Below are positions 45,003 through 54,386 of a stretch of DNA of 64,000 nt, piece after piece. Below the pieces are notes generated by a model. The model did no database searches and was not told the origin of the DNA. It worked only from the letters and a program-made list of their open reading frames with translations. The translations under genes and the position numbers were made by a program. The stretch lies in assembly GCA_903935095.1 (NCBI GenBank), contig CAIZQH010000018.1:37620-101619 (forward strand). Direction: 5' to 3'. This stretch comes from an uncultured Flavobacteriales bacterium (GTDB lineage: Bacteria; Bacteroidota; Bacteroidia; Flavobacteriales_D; Crocinitomicaceae). Positions within the stretch are counted from its first letter, which is position 1. Every line of letters begins with the position of its first letter.

Positions 45003-46130
45003 ATGGCAGGAATTTATGTGCACATTCCTTTTTGTAAAAAGCGGTGTTCGTATTGTGATTTTCATTTTTCAACGACCTTTTCGAAGTATCGCCAGGATTT
45101 GATTTCGGCTATTTGCTTGGAATTGGTCTTGCGGAAAGATGAATTAAAGTCAGAATTCATCGAAACCATCTATTTTGGAGGTGGAACACCAAGCCTTTTA
45201 ACGAAGGATGAGCTTGCATCTATCATGTCCACCATTCGTGAACACTATCAACTCGCGGACACTCCAGAAATTACGTTTGAAGTGAATCCTGAAGATGCGC
45301 ACGAAGCGAATTTGTTGACTTGGAAAAAACTGGGGATCAATCGCTTGAGCATAGGACTTCAGTCCTTTCAAGAAAGCGATTTGAGTTGGATGAATCGCTC
45401 ACATACCCTCAAACAAGGAACGGATGCGGTTCGTCTCTCTCAAAAACTCGGATTCACAAACCTCAGCATCGATCTCATTTATGGTTTACCTGGTTTATCC
45501 AATGAACAATGGATGGAACACTTGAACCGAGCAATGTCCTTGAATGTTCAGCATATATCCTCTTATTGTTTGACCATCGAACCAAAAACGGCCTTAAATG
45601 ATTTTGTGGCAAAAGGAAAGTTGATTCGTCCAACAGAGGATCAACAAAGTGAGCAATTCGAATTGCTTGTGAGTACACTCGCCCATGCGGGATTCGAACA
45701 ATATGAAATTTCCAATTTCGCCAAGGATCAGAAATACGCAAAACACAATTCAGCCTACTGGAACTTTTCACCATATTTAGGCGTTGGTCCGAGCGCTCAT
45801 TCGTTTGATGGTCAACAACGCAGATGGAATGTAGCGAACAACACGAACTATTACCAACACGTAGGAAAAAACCAAGATTGGTTTGAAGTTGAAACACTGA
45901 CAGAATCCGAAAAATGGAATGAGTATTTCCTCACTGGACTGCGCACCAAATGGGGAATATTAAAGAAGAACATCCAGAAAATGGGTGGAATGAACTCAAG
46001 CGAGTTACCGCTAATGGATACCTACTTGAAGAATGAATGGATACTTGAAGCGGATGCTTCTTTTGTGTTAACGGAAAAAGGAAAACTTCAGGCCGATGGA
46101 ATCGCCTCTTCTTTTTTTCGTGTGGATTAA
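45003..46130 (+). CDS. hemW: HemW-like radical SAM heme chaperone / coproporphyrinogen III oxidase family
   Basis: 375 residues. Radical SAM [4Fe-4S] motif Cys11-x3-Cys15-x2-Cys18 (CKKRCSYCDF). Further motifs are FGGGTPSLL, NRLSIGLQSF and SIDLIYGLPGL, then the C-terminal HemN-like region (YEISNFAK, YWNFSPYLGVGPSAHS). HemN has an extra conserved Cys in its motif that is absent here, which favours HemW, now seen as a heme-trafficking protein. The stop shares a TTAA tetranucleotide with the convergent ArsC/Spx-like gene. Confidence 0.92.
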   Translation: MAGIYVHIPFCKKRCSYCDFHFSTTFSKYRQDLISAICLELVLRKDELKSEFIETIYFGGGTPSLLTKDELASIMSTIREHYQLADTPEITFEVNPEDAHEANLLTWKKLGINRLSIGLQSFQESDLSWMNRSHTLKQGTDAVRLSQKLGFTNLSIDLIYGLPGLSNEQWMEHLNRAMSLNVQHISSYCLTIEPKTALNDFVAKGKLIRPTEDQQSEQFELLVSTLAHAGFEQYEISNFAKDQKYAKHNSAYWNFSPYLGVGPSAHSFDGQQRRWNVANNTNYYQHVGKNQDWFEVETLTESEKWNEYFLTGLRTKWGILKKNIQKMGGMNSSELPLMDTYLKNEWILEADASFVLTEKGKLQADGIASSFFRVD

Positions 46131-46453
46131 GCTTCTAGTTTCCCGATGAAAATCGTGTTTCCATCTACACGAACTGGACGTTTCAGAAAGGTGTATTCGT
46201 CTATTATAAATTGACGCATTTCGGATTCAGAAAGATTTTTGTCTTTCAATCCTAAGGCCTTGTATTTAATCGCTCGTTTGGAAAACAGGGCCTCGTAAGA
46301 CCCCGCTAATTCCTTCATGAAATCTAAGTCTTTCGCTTCGATTCCCTGTGTTTTTATATCAATGATTTCATAGTCGGACGTGTCCGAAAATGCTTTTAAC
46401 AGTTTGCGACAATTGTCACAGGTATTTAATTGATAAATTCGTTTCATTAACAA
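46127..46453 (-). CDS. ArsC/Spx-family thioredoxin-fold protein
   Basis: 108 residues. Redox motif Cys12-Asp-Asn-Cys15 near the N-terminus (YQLNTCDNCRKLL), followed by DIKTQGIEAKDLDFM and a KRPVRVDGNTIFIG end typical of ArsC/Spx. It lacks the GIxxxxKxR features I would use to call a true arsenate reductase. Its start overlaps the stop of the bacilliredoxin gene by several nt, so the pair is translated together. Likely a thiol-based redox enzyme; regulator or reductase cannot be decided here. Confidence 0.82.
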   Translation of the reverse strand: MLMKRIYQLNTCDNCRKLLKAFSDTSDYEIIDIKTQGIEAKDLDFMKELAGSYEALFSKRAIKYKALGLKDKNLSESEMRQFIIDEYTFLKRPVRVDGNTIFIGKLEA

Positions 46454-46860
46454 AATTCATCATACGCTGCAGCAAGATTAGCCGCAATCATTTGTGCACT
46501 TCCGCCTTCGATGTGATGACGCTCCAAGAAATGAACTAATTTCCCATCCTTGAATAAGGCAATTGAGGGAGAAGATGGAGGATAAGGCAAGAAGTACTTT
46601 CTCGCTTGAGAAACTGCATCCGTATCAACACCTGCAAAAACAGTTGTTAATTTATTTGGGAATTTATCGTGGTGAAGCGACAACTTTACTCCAGGACGCA
46701 TATTTCCAGCAGCACAGCCACAAACAGAATTAACAACGACTAACATTGTACCGCTAGTTTCGTTAATTGCTTGGTCTACTTCTGTACTATTTGTCATTTG
46801 TTCAAACCCAACACTCGTTAGATCGTCTTTCATTGGTTGTACTAATTCTGGTGGATACAT
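46447..46860 (-). CDS. brxB: Bacilliredoxin, BrxA/BrxB family (DUF1094)
   Basis: 137 residues. The unusual Cys47-Gly-Cys49 motif in NSVCGCAAGNMRPG is the family hallmark, and PYPPSSPSIALFKDGKLVHFLERHHIEG matches the Bacillus YphP/YqiW pattern in pieces. Bacilliredoxins remove bacillithiol from oxidised proteins. Its presence suggests a bacillithiol-type thiol system. The gene is first in a pair with the ArsC/Spx-like gene. A -7 box is 19 nt upstream of the ATG, next to a small palindrome at 46893-46906. Confidence 0.9.
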   Translation of the reverse strand: MYPPELVQPMKDDLTSVGFEQMTNSTEVDQAINETSGTMLVVVNSVCGCAAGNMRPGVKLSLHHDKFPNKLTTVFAGVDTDAVSQARKYFLPYPPSSPSIALFKDGKLVHFLERHHIEGGSAQMIAANLAAAYDEFC

Positions 46861-46879
46861 TTTTTCCGATTTTAGATTA

Positions 46880-46887
46880 CAAAATTA
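46880..46887 (-). promoter_or_regulatory. Candidate -7 box (TAATTTTG) of brxB
   Basis: Exact TAnnTTTG match 19 nt before the ATG. A palindrome AAGAAT-CA-ATTCTT (46893-46906) lies in the spacer region directly upstream. Confidence 0.45.
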
Positions 46888-46919
46888 CGGATAAGAATCA
46901 ATTCTTCTTAAATCCTTTA

Positions 46920-47843
46920 TTAGTTTCTTTTGGAAAGTAAGGCAAGAATTTCCTCAGGAGAAATATAGAAACCTTTTCCTTTTTTAATACGACCCAATGC
47001 AGTCATGCCAAAGTGCTTAAGAAACCTTGAACTGTTCGCCTTTTCATTCCAAAAGAGTAAAAATGATTTGGTCACCGCATAATTTTTTGCTTGCGGAACA
47101 ACGGCCATACCGAAGTAATCAGAATAAAGCTGTTTTGGGAAGATGACTTTTCGTTTTTTCATTTTAGCGAGTGGTTTATTCTTCGAATACGCACTGTATT
47201 TAAGTAGAAGTAATTGTGTGCTGGCGGTGCTATCCGCCCCCTCTTGATAAGTAACTCGATGGTCCTTCAAGCCACGTAGCCAATCCTTTAATTCCTTTTG
47301 GTTGTTGCCAGGTTTTTTTTGAAACTGAAAACGGACATACGCTTTCAACACCTCCAAAGAAGCTAAATTTGGACTAGTCCATAAATAATCGGAACTCAAT
47401 TCTCTATATGAAGAAGGTTTATCTAAACTATCCTTCAAATAACTAATCACAAATGGATCCTTTCCTACTAAAAACCAATTGTTTCGAATCTGTTTGAGCC
47501 CGTATAATTCTCCGTCAGAAAACCCATTTTTTACGGGTTGAAACGTTTGATTCTCCAAGGTCTTTATTCCAAGTAGCGACTGCACAAATACCAAATCGAT
47601 GTTTGTATTGAAGCCATCTTTCTTTAAACGGTACTGAATGGAATCTGCACGCATGTGAATGATTTCAATTGCTATTTTTTCTTTTTTTGTCAATTCCGCA
47701 AAGAATTTAGCGTCTTTCGGGTAGAGAAAATCAGAGGCGATGACTAATTTTTTATGCGCTAATGGCTGTGCTTCATCAATCGAACAAGCGAAAAGACACC
47801 CAACCAACAAGGCCAACAATAAGAAATCTTTGATTCTATCCAC
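46920..47843 (-). CDS. Lipoprotein resembling ABC-transporter solute-binding proteins
   Basis: 307 residues. Lipoprotein signal with Cys20 (GCLFAC). The N-terminal domain ([46 protein letters not shown]) has the layout of Fe3+/polyamine type solute-binding proteins. The later part ([20 protein letters not shown]) also fits. No permease or ATPase is encoded nearby, so the transporter link is unproven. Its start overlaps the end of mutS by 8 nt, an odd pairing that suggests co-translation. Confidence 0.75.
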   Translation of the reverse strand: MDRIKDFLLLALLVGCLFACSIDEAQPLAHKKLVIASDFLYPKDAKFFAELTKKEKIAIEIIHMRADSIQYRLKKDGFNTNIDLVFVQSLLGIKTLENQTFQPVKNGFSDGELYGLKQIRNNWFLVGKDPFVISYLKDSLDKPSSYRELSSDYLWTSPNLASLEVLKAYVRFQFQKKPGNNQKELKDWLRGLKDHRVTYQEGADSTASTQLLLLKYSAYSKNKPLAKMKKRKVIFPKQLYSDYFGMAVVPQAKNYAVTKSFLLFWNEKANSSRFLKHFGMTALGRIKKGKGFYISPEEILALLSKRN

Positions 47844-50472
47844 CTGTTAATTTTTTGATTTCATTTAATTTCATCAAAGCTTCTACGGGGGTCAATGTGT
47901 TGATATCAATTCCGATTAATTCTTCATGAATCTGCTCTAAAACAGGATCGTTTAACTGGAAAAAGCTCAATTGCATGTTGGGATCTTTGTCCTTCTTGCT
48001 TTTTGTCTTTCCACCGGTTGACCCAACATGTGAATGAGAAAACTCTAAGTCCTTTAATACTTGCTCTGCTCTTTGGAGAACCATCGGCGGCATTCCAGCC
48101 ATCCGAGCCACATGAATTCCAAAGGAGTGCGCACTGCCGCCTGGTGTTAATTTTCGCAGAAACAAAACGCGATTCCCAAGTTCCTTCACTGATACATTGT
48201 AATTTCGAATGCGCTCAAAACTTTTACTCATTTCATTTAACTCATGGTAATGCGTAGCAAACAAGGTTTTACATTTGGCTTTTGCATTTTCATGTAGAAA
48301 TTCTGCAATAGACCAAGCAATGGAGATTCCATCATAGGTACTCGTTCCTCTTCCAATTTCATCTAATAAAATCAAACTACGTGGAGAAATGTTATTCAAA
48401 ATACTTGCCGTTTCATTCATTTCCACCATAAACGTGGATTCTCCAGAAGAAATATTATCCGAAGCCCCTACTCGCGTGAAAACTTTGTCGATTAATCCGA
48501 TTTTTGCCGCATCTGCCGGAACGAAAGACCCCATTTGTGCCATTAACACAATGAGTGCTGTTTGACGAAGAATCGCACTTTTACCACTCATATTTGGACC
48601 CGTAATCATGATGATTTGTTGGTCATTGTTATCGAGTAGCACGTCGTTAGCGATATAGCTTTCTCCAACCGGAAGTCGACGCTCAATCACCGGATGTCGT
48701 CCGTTTTTGATGTCTAAAACAAAACTTTCGTTGATTTCTGGACGCACATACTTATTTTCATTCGCTGTTTGCGCAAAGGAGAACAAACAATCCAAACGAG
48801 CAATCAATGAAGCATTGTGTTGAATAGGCTGAATGTAATCCGCCATACTGAAGACAAGGTCCTGAAACAATTTGGATTCAATTGCATAGATCTTTTCCTC
48901 TGCACCGAGAATTTTACTTTCGTATTCTTTGAGTTCTTCGGTGATGTATCGTTCCGCATTGACAAGTGTCTGCTTTCGCATCCATTCCTCTGGAACTTTG
49001 TCTTTGTGTGTATTTCGCACTTCAATGAAATACCCGAAAACATTATTAAAGGCGATTTTTAAACTCGGTATTCCAGTGCGCTTCGATTCACGCTCTTGTA
49101 TTTGTTCGAGGTAATCTTTTCCGTTGAAAGAAATTTCACGAAGCTCATCTAAATCTGTGTGAAAACCTGAGCGAATAATCATTCCTTTTCCAACTTGGGC
49201 AACTGGTTCATCGCACAGTGTTTTGTCGATCAAATCGATTAAACTCTGACACGCATTCATTTGCTCAGTCAGTTTTTTCAAGGAAACTAAATCTCCATCC
49301 TTCAGCAGCTCCTTGATGGGCTCAATTTGCATCAACGTTCGACGCAAATGCATGACTTCTTTCGGATTGACTTTCCCAACGGCTACTTTGGAAATCAGTC
49401 GTTCTAAATCTCCAATTTCTTTCAGTCGTTGCCCAATTTCGTAGCTAATTTCCGGATGCCCGACCAAATAATCAACAATGTCCAAGCGCTCTTCAATGGG
49501 TTTTTGGTCCTTCAATGGCAAAACAATCCATCGCTTCATTTGACGTCCGCCCATGGGTGTCAAGGTGTGGTCCAACACATCAGAAAGGGTGACTGCATTT
49601 TCATTGGCTGAATAAATCAATTCGAGGTTTCGAACGGTAAATCGATCGAGCCAAACATATTTTTCTTCTTCGATTCTTGAAATCGTCGAAATATGTCCTA
49701 ACCGATGGTGTTGGTTTTCGTTCAAATAATGAAACACGGCACCGGCGGCAACAATGGCTGCGGATAATCCTTCAATCCCAAATCCCTTTAATGATTTTGT
49801 CCCGAAATGTTTCGTGAGCATTTCATTCGCATACTCACTGGTATATACCCAATCCTCCACCCGAAACGTAAAATGATTTTCGCCAAACTGCTGTTCGAAA
49901 TCCGTTCGCTTGTTTTTTTGGTAGATAATTTCAGTAGGTTCGAAGCCACTAATAAGTTTATCGATGTATTCTTTATTTCCTTGTGCCACCAAAAATTCTC
50001 CTGTGGAAACGTCTAAAAATGCGACGCCTATTGCGGCTTTTTCAAAATGTATTGCACAAAGAAAATTGTTTCGAGATTGCTCAAGTACTTGATCGTTAAA
50101 GGAAACACCGGGAGTTACCAATTCCGTCACGCCTCGTTTGACAATGGTTTTTGTCATTTTAGGATCCTCCAACTGGTCGCAAATCGCTACGCGCTGTCCA
50201 GCTCGGACAAGTTTCGGTAAATACGTATCAAGAGAATGGTGAGGAAATCCAGCTAATTCTATTTCAGTTGCCGAACCACTTCCACGCTTTGTTAAAATAA
50301 TCCCCAAAATGCGCGAAGTTTTCACCGCGTCCGCACCAAAAGTTTCATAAAAATCTCCCACACGAAACAACAACAAAGCTTCCGGATGCCGGGCTTTAAT
50401 TTGATTGTATTGTTTCATCAAAGGCGTTTCTGCAACGACTTTCTCTGTGTTCGTTTTTGACAAGTTGGGCAA
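47836..50472 (-). CDS. mutS: DNA mismatch repair protein MutS
   Basis: 878 residues from a TTG start; no ATG lies between the upstream stop and the conserved [12 protein letters not shown]. The first ATG would be at 50418, within the conserved start of the mismatch domain. The mismatch-contact Phe41-x-Glu43 is in GDFYETFG. The ATPase domain has Walker [10 protein letters not shown] (usually GPNMGGKST), Walker [12 protein letters not shown], and the FATHYHEL loop. It binds mispairs and recruits MutL, which is not in the window. Confidence 0.96.
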   Translation of the reverse strand: MPNLSKTNTEKVVAETPLMKQYNQIKARHPEALLLFRVGDFYETFGADAVKTSRILGIILTKRGSGSATEIELAGFPHHSLDTYLPKLVRAGQRVAICDQLEDPKMTKTIVKRGVTELVTPGVSFNDQVLEQSRNNFLCAIHFEKAAIGVAFLDVSTGEFLVAQGNKEYIDKLISGFEPTEIIYQKNKRTDFEQQFGENHFTFRVEDWVYTSEYANEMLTKHFGTKSLKGFGIEGLSAAIVAAGAVFHYLNENQHHRLGHISTISRIEEEKYVWLDRFTVRNLELIYSANENAVTLSDVLDHTLTPMGGRQMKRWIVLPLKDQKPIEERLDIVDYLVGHPEISYEIGQRLKEIGDLERLISKVAVGKVNPKEVMHLRRTLMQIEPIKELLKDGDLVSLKKLTEQMNACQSLIDLIDKTLCDEPVAQVGKGMIIRSGFHTDLDELREISFNGKDYLEQIQERESKRTGIPSLKIAFNNVFGYFIEVRNTHKDKVPEEWMRKQTLVNAERYITEELKEYESKILGAEEKIYAIESKLFQDLVFSMADYIQPIQHNASLIARLDCLFSFAQTANENKYVRPEINESFVLDIKNGRHPVIERRLPVGESYIANDVLLDNNDQQIIMITGPNMSGKSAILRQTALIVLMAQMGSFVPADAAKIGLIDKVFTRVGASDNISSGESTFMVEMNETASILNNISPRSLILLDEIGRGTSTYDGISIAWSIAEFLHENAKAKCKTLFATHYHELNEMSKSFERIRNYNVSVKELGNRVLFLRKLTPGGSAHSFGIHVARMAGMPPMVLQRAEQVLKDLEFSHSHVGSTGGKTKSKKDKDPNMQLSFFQLNDPVLEQIHEELIGIDINTLTPVEALMKLNEIKKLTGG

Positions 50473-50551
50473 TTTAAAATTGGAACTTAAAATTAGGAAT
50501 TTTTATGGGGCCTTCTACACCTATTTCCAAGAACATTTTAACAATTACTCT

Positions 50552-50559
50552 TAACTTTG
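50552..50559 (+). promoter_or_regulatory. Candidate -7 box (TAACTTTG) of the SpoU methyltransferase gene
   Basis: Exact TAnnTTTG match ending 7 nt before the ATG at 50567, another likely leaderless promoter. Confidence 0.5.
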
Positions 50560-50566
50560 ATTCAAG

Positions 50567-51112
50567 ATGAGTACTGAATCAAAAAACAAAAAATTAAAGC
50601 TTTGGGAACTGAACCGTGTTTCCGATGAAGCGTATAAAGAACAAGCGAAAAACCCGATCGTTATTGTTTTGGATGACATTCGTTCCTTGAATAACATCGG
50701 TTCTTTTTTTCGTACCGCTGATGCGTTTAACGTAGAGAAAATTTACCTCTGCGGAATATGCGCATGTCCACCGCATCGGGATATTCACAAAACAGCCCTT
50801 GGCGCAACGGAAACAGTTCAATGGGAATACCGTTCCGACATTCTTGAATTAACGGCCGAATTGAAACAACATGGCTATGCCGTTTGTACCGTTGAGCAAA
50901 CGGAACAAACAACGATGCTGCAGGACATACATGCACTAAAGGATGGAAAGTTTGCCCTCGTTTTTGGAAATGAAGTAAATGGGGTGAATCAGCAGGTAAT
51001 TGACGCTTCCAATTATGTCATTGAAATCCCCCAATTTGGAACAAAGCACAGTTTGAACGTTAGTGTTTGTGCGGGAATCGTCATGTGGGAATTTTGTAAA
51101 CGCTACATATAG
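50567..51112 (+). CDS. SpoU/TrmH-family RNA methyltransferase
   Basis: 181 residues. SPOUT motif 1 is LDDIRSLNNIGSFFRTADAFN, motif 2 FALVFGNEVNGVN, motif 3 EIPQFGTKHSLNVSVCAGIV, which form the knotted SAM-binding site. It is short, without an N-terminal rRNA-recognition domain, like TrmL/TrmH types. It methylates a 2'-O-ribose in tRNA or rRNA; the site is unknown. Divergent from mutS. The T9SS gene follows 5 nt after its stop. Confidence 0.9.
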   Translation: MSTESKNKKLKLWELNRVSDEAYKEQAKNPIVIVLDDIRSLNNIGSFFRTADAFNVEKIYLCGICACPPHRDIHKTALGATETVQWEYRSDILELTAELKQHGYAVCTVEQTEQTTMLQDIHALKDGKFALVFGNEVNGVNQQVIDASNYVIEIPQFGTKHSLNVSVCAGIVMWEFCKRYI

Positions 51113-51117
51113 TCGAC

Positions 51118-52518
51118 ATGAAACAGTTCGTTTTTATTTCTTTTCTTTTCCTCTTTGGAAGCTTTTCAGCCCAAGAAATAAAAAATGTTCGTTTGTTAGA
51201 TCATTGGTTTTCAGATACAATCATGACGAGCTCAAGTCAGGTGCGATTCAGTAGCTGTTGGGCTTTTGTGCAAAATGGAAAAGAATACGGAGTCATTGGC
51301 TCCACGGAAGGCGCGCATATTTTTGAACTGTCGGACCAAGATAGTTTACGTTTGGTGGACTTTGTTCCTGGACGTTTTCAGTCCGCTCAAGCCATCACCC
51401 GCGAGTACAAACACTACCAAAATTACTTGTATGCTGTGTGCGATGAAGGTCCGAGCAGTCTACAAATCATGGATTTATCGTATTTGCCCGATTCTGTGCA
51501 CCTCGTTGCCGACTTACAAGATCAGTATTTCGGGAAATCACACAATGTATTTATCGATTCAGCAAATGCACTGCTTTATTTGACCTTAGTCAATCCGATT
51601 GTGAATGGAAATGAACTTGGCATCATTCCCCTGCGCGTTTATTCTTTGTCAAATCCGATTCTTCCTGTGCTACTTTGGGAAGGGCCAAACGATATTCCGG
51701 AGGTTCATGATTTATATGTGAAGAACAATCGAGCGATTTTAAATTGCGGATTTGATGGCCTGCGCACCTATGATTTTAGCAATCCAAGTAATCCTGTTTA
51801 CGTGAATAATTTGTCTTTCTATCCGCAACAAGGATACAATCACCAAGGATGGTTGAGTCCGGATGAAAGCACCTATGTTTTTGCCGATGAAACGGCCGGA
51901 TTACCGATAAAGAAATGTCAAGTGTCAGCGAATGGACAAATCCAAGTCCAACAGTTTTTTGGGACAGAGAACGCACCTTATCCCAAAACACCGCATAACA
52001 TTCACATCACTAATGAGTTTGCTTTTGTGGCGTACTACAACGACGGACTACGGATTTATGATTTGCGAAAAAATCCACCCACAGAAATCGGCGTGTTCGA
52101 CACCTATATGGATAACGTTCAAACAAATGGTTTTTCCATGTGGGGAGCGTGGGGAGTCCATGCATTGTTGCCCAGTGAACGCATTTTAATTTCGGACCGA
52201 AACAATGGATTCTTTTTATTCGAATTTGACCGATCGAAGTTCTTGACACCAAGTACGGAACACGTGCAATTGTATCCGAATCCATCTTCTGTTGGAGAGG
52301 AAGTGTACGTCAGATTACCGAATGATGAGGTTTCGGAATTTGGAATAAACATCGTCGATGCGAACGGAAGTTGTGTGGCTGATTTTCACATCAAGCAGCA
52401 ATCGTACGTGACTTTACCCATGGAATTGGCGGCAGGATGTTACTTTGTTCGCGTAACCTGTACCAACTACCTTGGAGAGAGTCAGACAGAAATGCTCAAG
52501 TGGATTAAATACGATTAA
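51118..52518 (+). CDS. Secreted choice-of-anchor B / LVIVD-repeat protein with T9SS type A sorting domain
   Basis: 466 residues. Signal peptide MKQFVFISFLFLFGSFSA. Repeats of the form YGVIGSTEGAHIFELSD, LYAVCDEGPSSLQIMDLS, LNCGFDGLRTYDFSNPS and AFVAYYNDGLRIYDL indicate a beta-propeller of the LVIVD/choice-of-anchor B type. A type A sorting domain ends the protein (VQLYPNPSSVGEEVYVRL). Exported surface protein of unknown ligand. It shares a TTAA tetranucleotide for its stop with the convergent lysS. Confidence 0.87.
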   Translation: MKQFVFISFLFLFGSFSAQEIKNVRLLDHWFSDTIMTSSSQVRFSSCWAFVQNGKEYGVIGSTEGAHIFELSDQDSLRLVDFVPGRFQSAQAITREYKHYQNYLYAVCDEGPSSLQIMDLSYLPDSVHLVADLQDQYFGKSHNVFIDSANALLYLTLVNPIVNGNELGIIPLRVYSLSNPILPVLLWEGPNDIPEVHDLYVKNNRAILNCGFDGLRTYDFSNPSNPVYVNNLSFYPQQGYNHQGWLSPDESTYVFADETAGLPIKKCQVSANGQIQVQQFFGTENAPYPKTPHNIHITNEFAFVAYYNDGLRIYDLRKNPPTEIGVFDTYMDNVQTNGFSMWGAWGVHALLPSERILISDRNNGFFLFEFDRSKFLTPSTEHVQLYPNPSSVGEEVYVRLPNDEVSEFGINIVDANGSCVADFHIKQQSYVTLPMELAAGCYFVRVTCTNYLGESQTEMLKWIKYD

Positions 52519-54221
52519 ACCAAGCGAATGTAAAGAATCTCATGTTCTTTACTCACCTTCAACAAGTTGTTTTTCGTCAGCGTTTTTAAACTGTTGTCCC
52601 AAACCTTATTACTCATGTCGGCAAATTGAGCTCTGAACTCAGATAAAATGGATTCGCCTTGTTTTTGCATTGCTGAGAAAATAGCTTGTTCGCTCTCGTT
52701 GAGCTCAATTTTCACACTTTTTGTTTCCGGTCTCATTTGAGGGAAGAACAAAATCTCTTGGATTGATGCGTTGTTGGTTAAGTACATAATCAAACGGTCC
52801 ATTCCGATACCAAGTCCACTTGTTGGCGGCATTCCGTATTCCAATGCGCGCAAGAAATCTTGGTCGATAAACATCGCTTCATCATCTCCTTTTTCTTGCA
52901 AACGAAGTTGTTCTTCGAAACGTTCGCGTTGATCGATCGGATCATTTAACTCGGAGTATGCATTCGCAACCTCTTTTCCGCAAACCATTAATTCAAAGCG
53001 CTCCGTTAATTCTGGATTATCGCGGTGAACTTTACACAAGGGAGACATTTCTTTTGGATAGTCTGTGATGAATGTTGGTTGAATGTAATTTCCTTCACAT
53101 TTTGCTCCGAATATTTCATCGATTAATTTTCCTTTCCCCATGGTTTCATCCACAGCGATGCCCATTCCTTTTGCCGCAGCAAAAAGTTCGTCTTCTGATT
53201 TACCATCGATGTCGAATCCAGTGAAATCGATAATCGATTGACGCATGGTCACACGTTTGTATGGAGCGCGGAAATCAATGTGATGCTCACCAAAAGTAGC
53301 CGCTGTTTTTCCATTCACGCTCATCGCGCAATGTTCTAACAAGCGCTCGGTGAAGTCCATCATCCAATTATAGTCTTTGTAGGAAACGTAAATCTCCATT
53401 GCCGTAAATTCGGGATTGTGTGTACGGTCCATTCCCTCATTTCTGAAGTTTTTAGAGAACTCGTATACGCCATCAAATCCACCTACAATTAAGCGTTTTA
53501 AATACAATTCATTGGCAATTCGCATGTATAATGGAATGTCCAAGGCGTTGTGATGTGTGATAAATGGTCTTGCAGATGCTCCTCCAGGAATCGCTTGTAA
53601 TATTGGCGTCTCCACTTCCATGTATCCAGCTTCGTTAAAGAAGTGACGCATGGCATTGAATAATTTTGTTCGTTTCACAAACACTTCCTTCACATGTGGA
53701 TTCACGACTAAATCAACGTAACGCTGACGGTAGCGTAATTCTGGATCTGTAAAAGCATCGTGTATGTTTCCATCTGTGTCCGTTTTGGGTAGCGGAAGCG
53801 GACGCAATGACTTACTCAAAACAGTAAAGGACTGCACGTGAACAGAAATTTCACCTACTTGTGTTTTAAACATGTATCCTTTCACACCGATAAAATCGCC
53901 TAAATCGAGTAATTTTTTGAAAACTTCGTTGTAAAGCGTTTTGTCTTCATCCGGACAAATTTCATCGCGGTTAAAGTACACTTGAATTCTTCCAGAGGAA
54001 TCTTGTAATTCAGCGAAGGATGCCTTTCCCATAATGCGTTGAGACATCATTCTTCCCGCCAAACAAACTTCCTTACCTTCTTCAAAATCCTGCTTCAGTT
54101 GACTTGCATACGCGTCAATAGGGTATAAAGCAGCTGGATAAGGGTCGATGCCCAAATCACGTAATTTTTGAAGGGATTCTCTTCTCAGGATTTCCTGTTC
54201 AGAAAGGTCGATGTGACTCAT
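52515..54221 (-). CDS. lysS: Lysine--tRNA ligase, class II
   Basis: 568 residues from ATG 54221 (MSHIDLSEQEILRRESLQ). The frame stays open to 54284, but the -7 box at 54240-54247 lies inside that extension, so the shorter start is right. The OB-fold anticodon domain comes first. Class II motif 2 is FRNEGMDRTHNPEFTAMEIY and motif 3 GLGIGMDRLIMYLTNN. A C-terminal extra region (about 60 residues, from SEQAIFSAMQKQ) is longer than in E. coli LysS and looks helical. Confidence 0.96.
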   Translation of the reverse strand: MSHIDLSEQEILRRESLQKLRDLGIDPYPAALYPIDAYASQLKQDFEEGKEVCLAGRMMSQRIMGKASFAELQDSSGRIQVYFNRDEICPDEDKTLYNEVFKKLLDLGDFIGVKGYMFKTQVGEISVHVQSFTVLSKSLRPLPLPKTDTDGNIHDAFTDPELRYRQRYVDLVVNPHVKEVFVKRTKLFNAMRHFFNEAGYMEVETPILQAIPGGASARPFITHHNALDIPLYMRIANELYLKRLIVGGFDGVYEFSKNFRNEGMDRTHNPEFTAMEIYVSYKDYNWMMDFTERLLEHCAMSVNGKTAATFGEHHIDFRAPYKRVTMRQSIIDFTGFDIDGKSEDELFAAAKGMGIAVDETMGKGKLIDEIFGAKCEGNYIQPTFITDYPKEMSPLCKVHRDNPELTERFELMVCGKEVANAYSELNDPIDQRERFEEQLRLQEKGDDEAMFIDQDFLRALEYGMPPTSGLGIGMDRLIMYLTNNASIQEILFFPQMRPETKSVKIELNESEQAIFSAMQKQGESILSEFRAQFADMSNKVWDNSLKTLTKNNLLKVSKEHEILYIRLV

Positions 54222-54239
54222 TGGATTTGAATTAAGATT

Positions 54240-54247
54240 ACAAAGAT
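54240..54247 (-). promoter_or_regulatory. Candidate -7 box (TATCTTTG) of lysS
   Basis: Exact TAnnTTTG match 18 nt before the ATG at 54221; it decides the lysS start. Confidence 0.55.
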
Positions 54248-54386
54248 AAGTCATCTCGTGAAAATTACTCATGCCTCTAGGCAATTGAACGAAAATTTAT
54301 GTGACAAACTGACAAATCCACGTTCATAAATAGGCATTTTAAGCTGATAGCTGTACCCATTCTTCAACTACCTTCGTCTAACACAT

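Noticed and set aside
45475..45897. 140-codon frame antisense to hemW
   Set aside because: Complement of a clear radical SAM gene; no motif of its own.
52515..54284. Longer lysS with 21 extra residues
   Set aside because: The extension contains the exact -7 box TATCTTTG, and the conserved N-terminus begins at the internal ATG.
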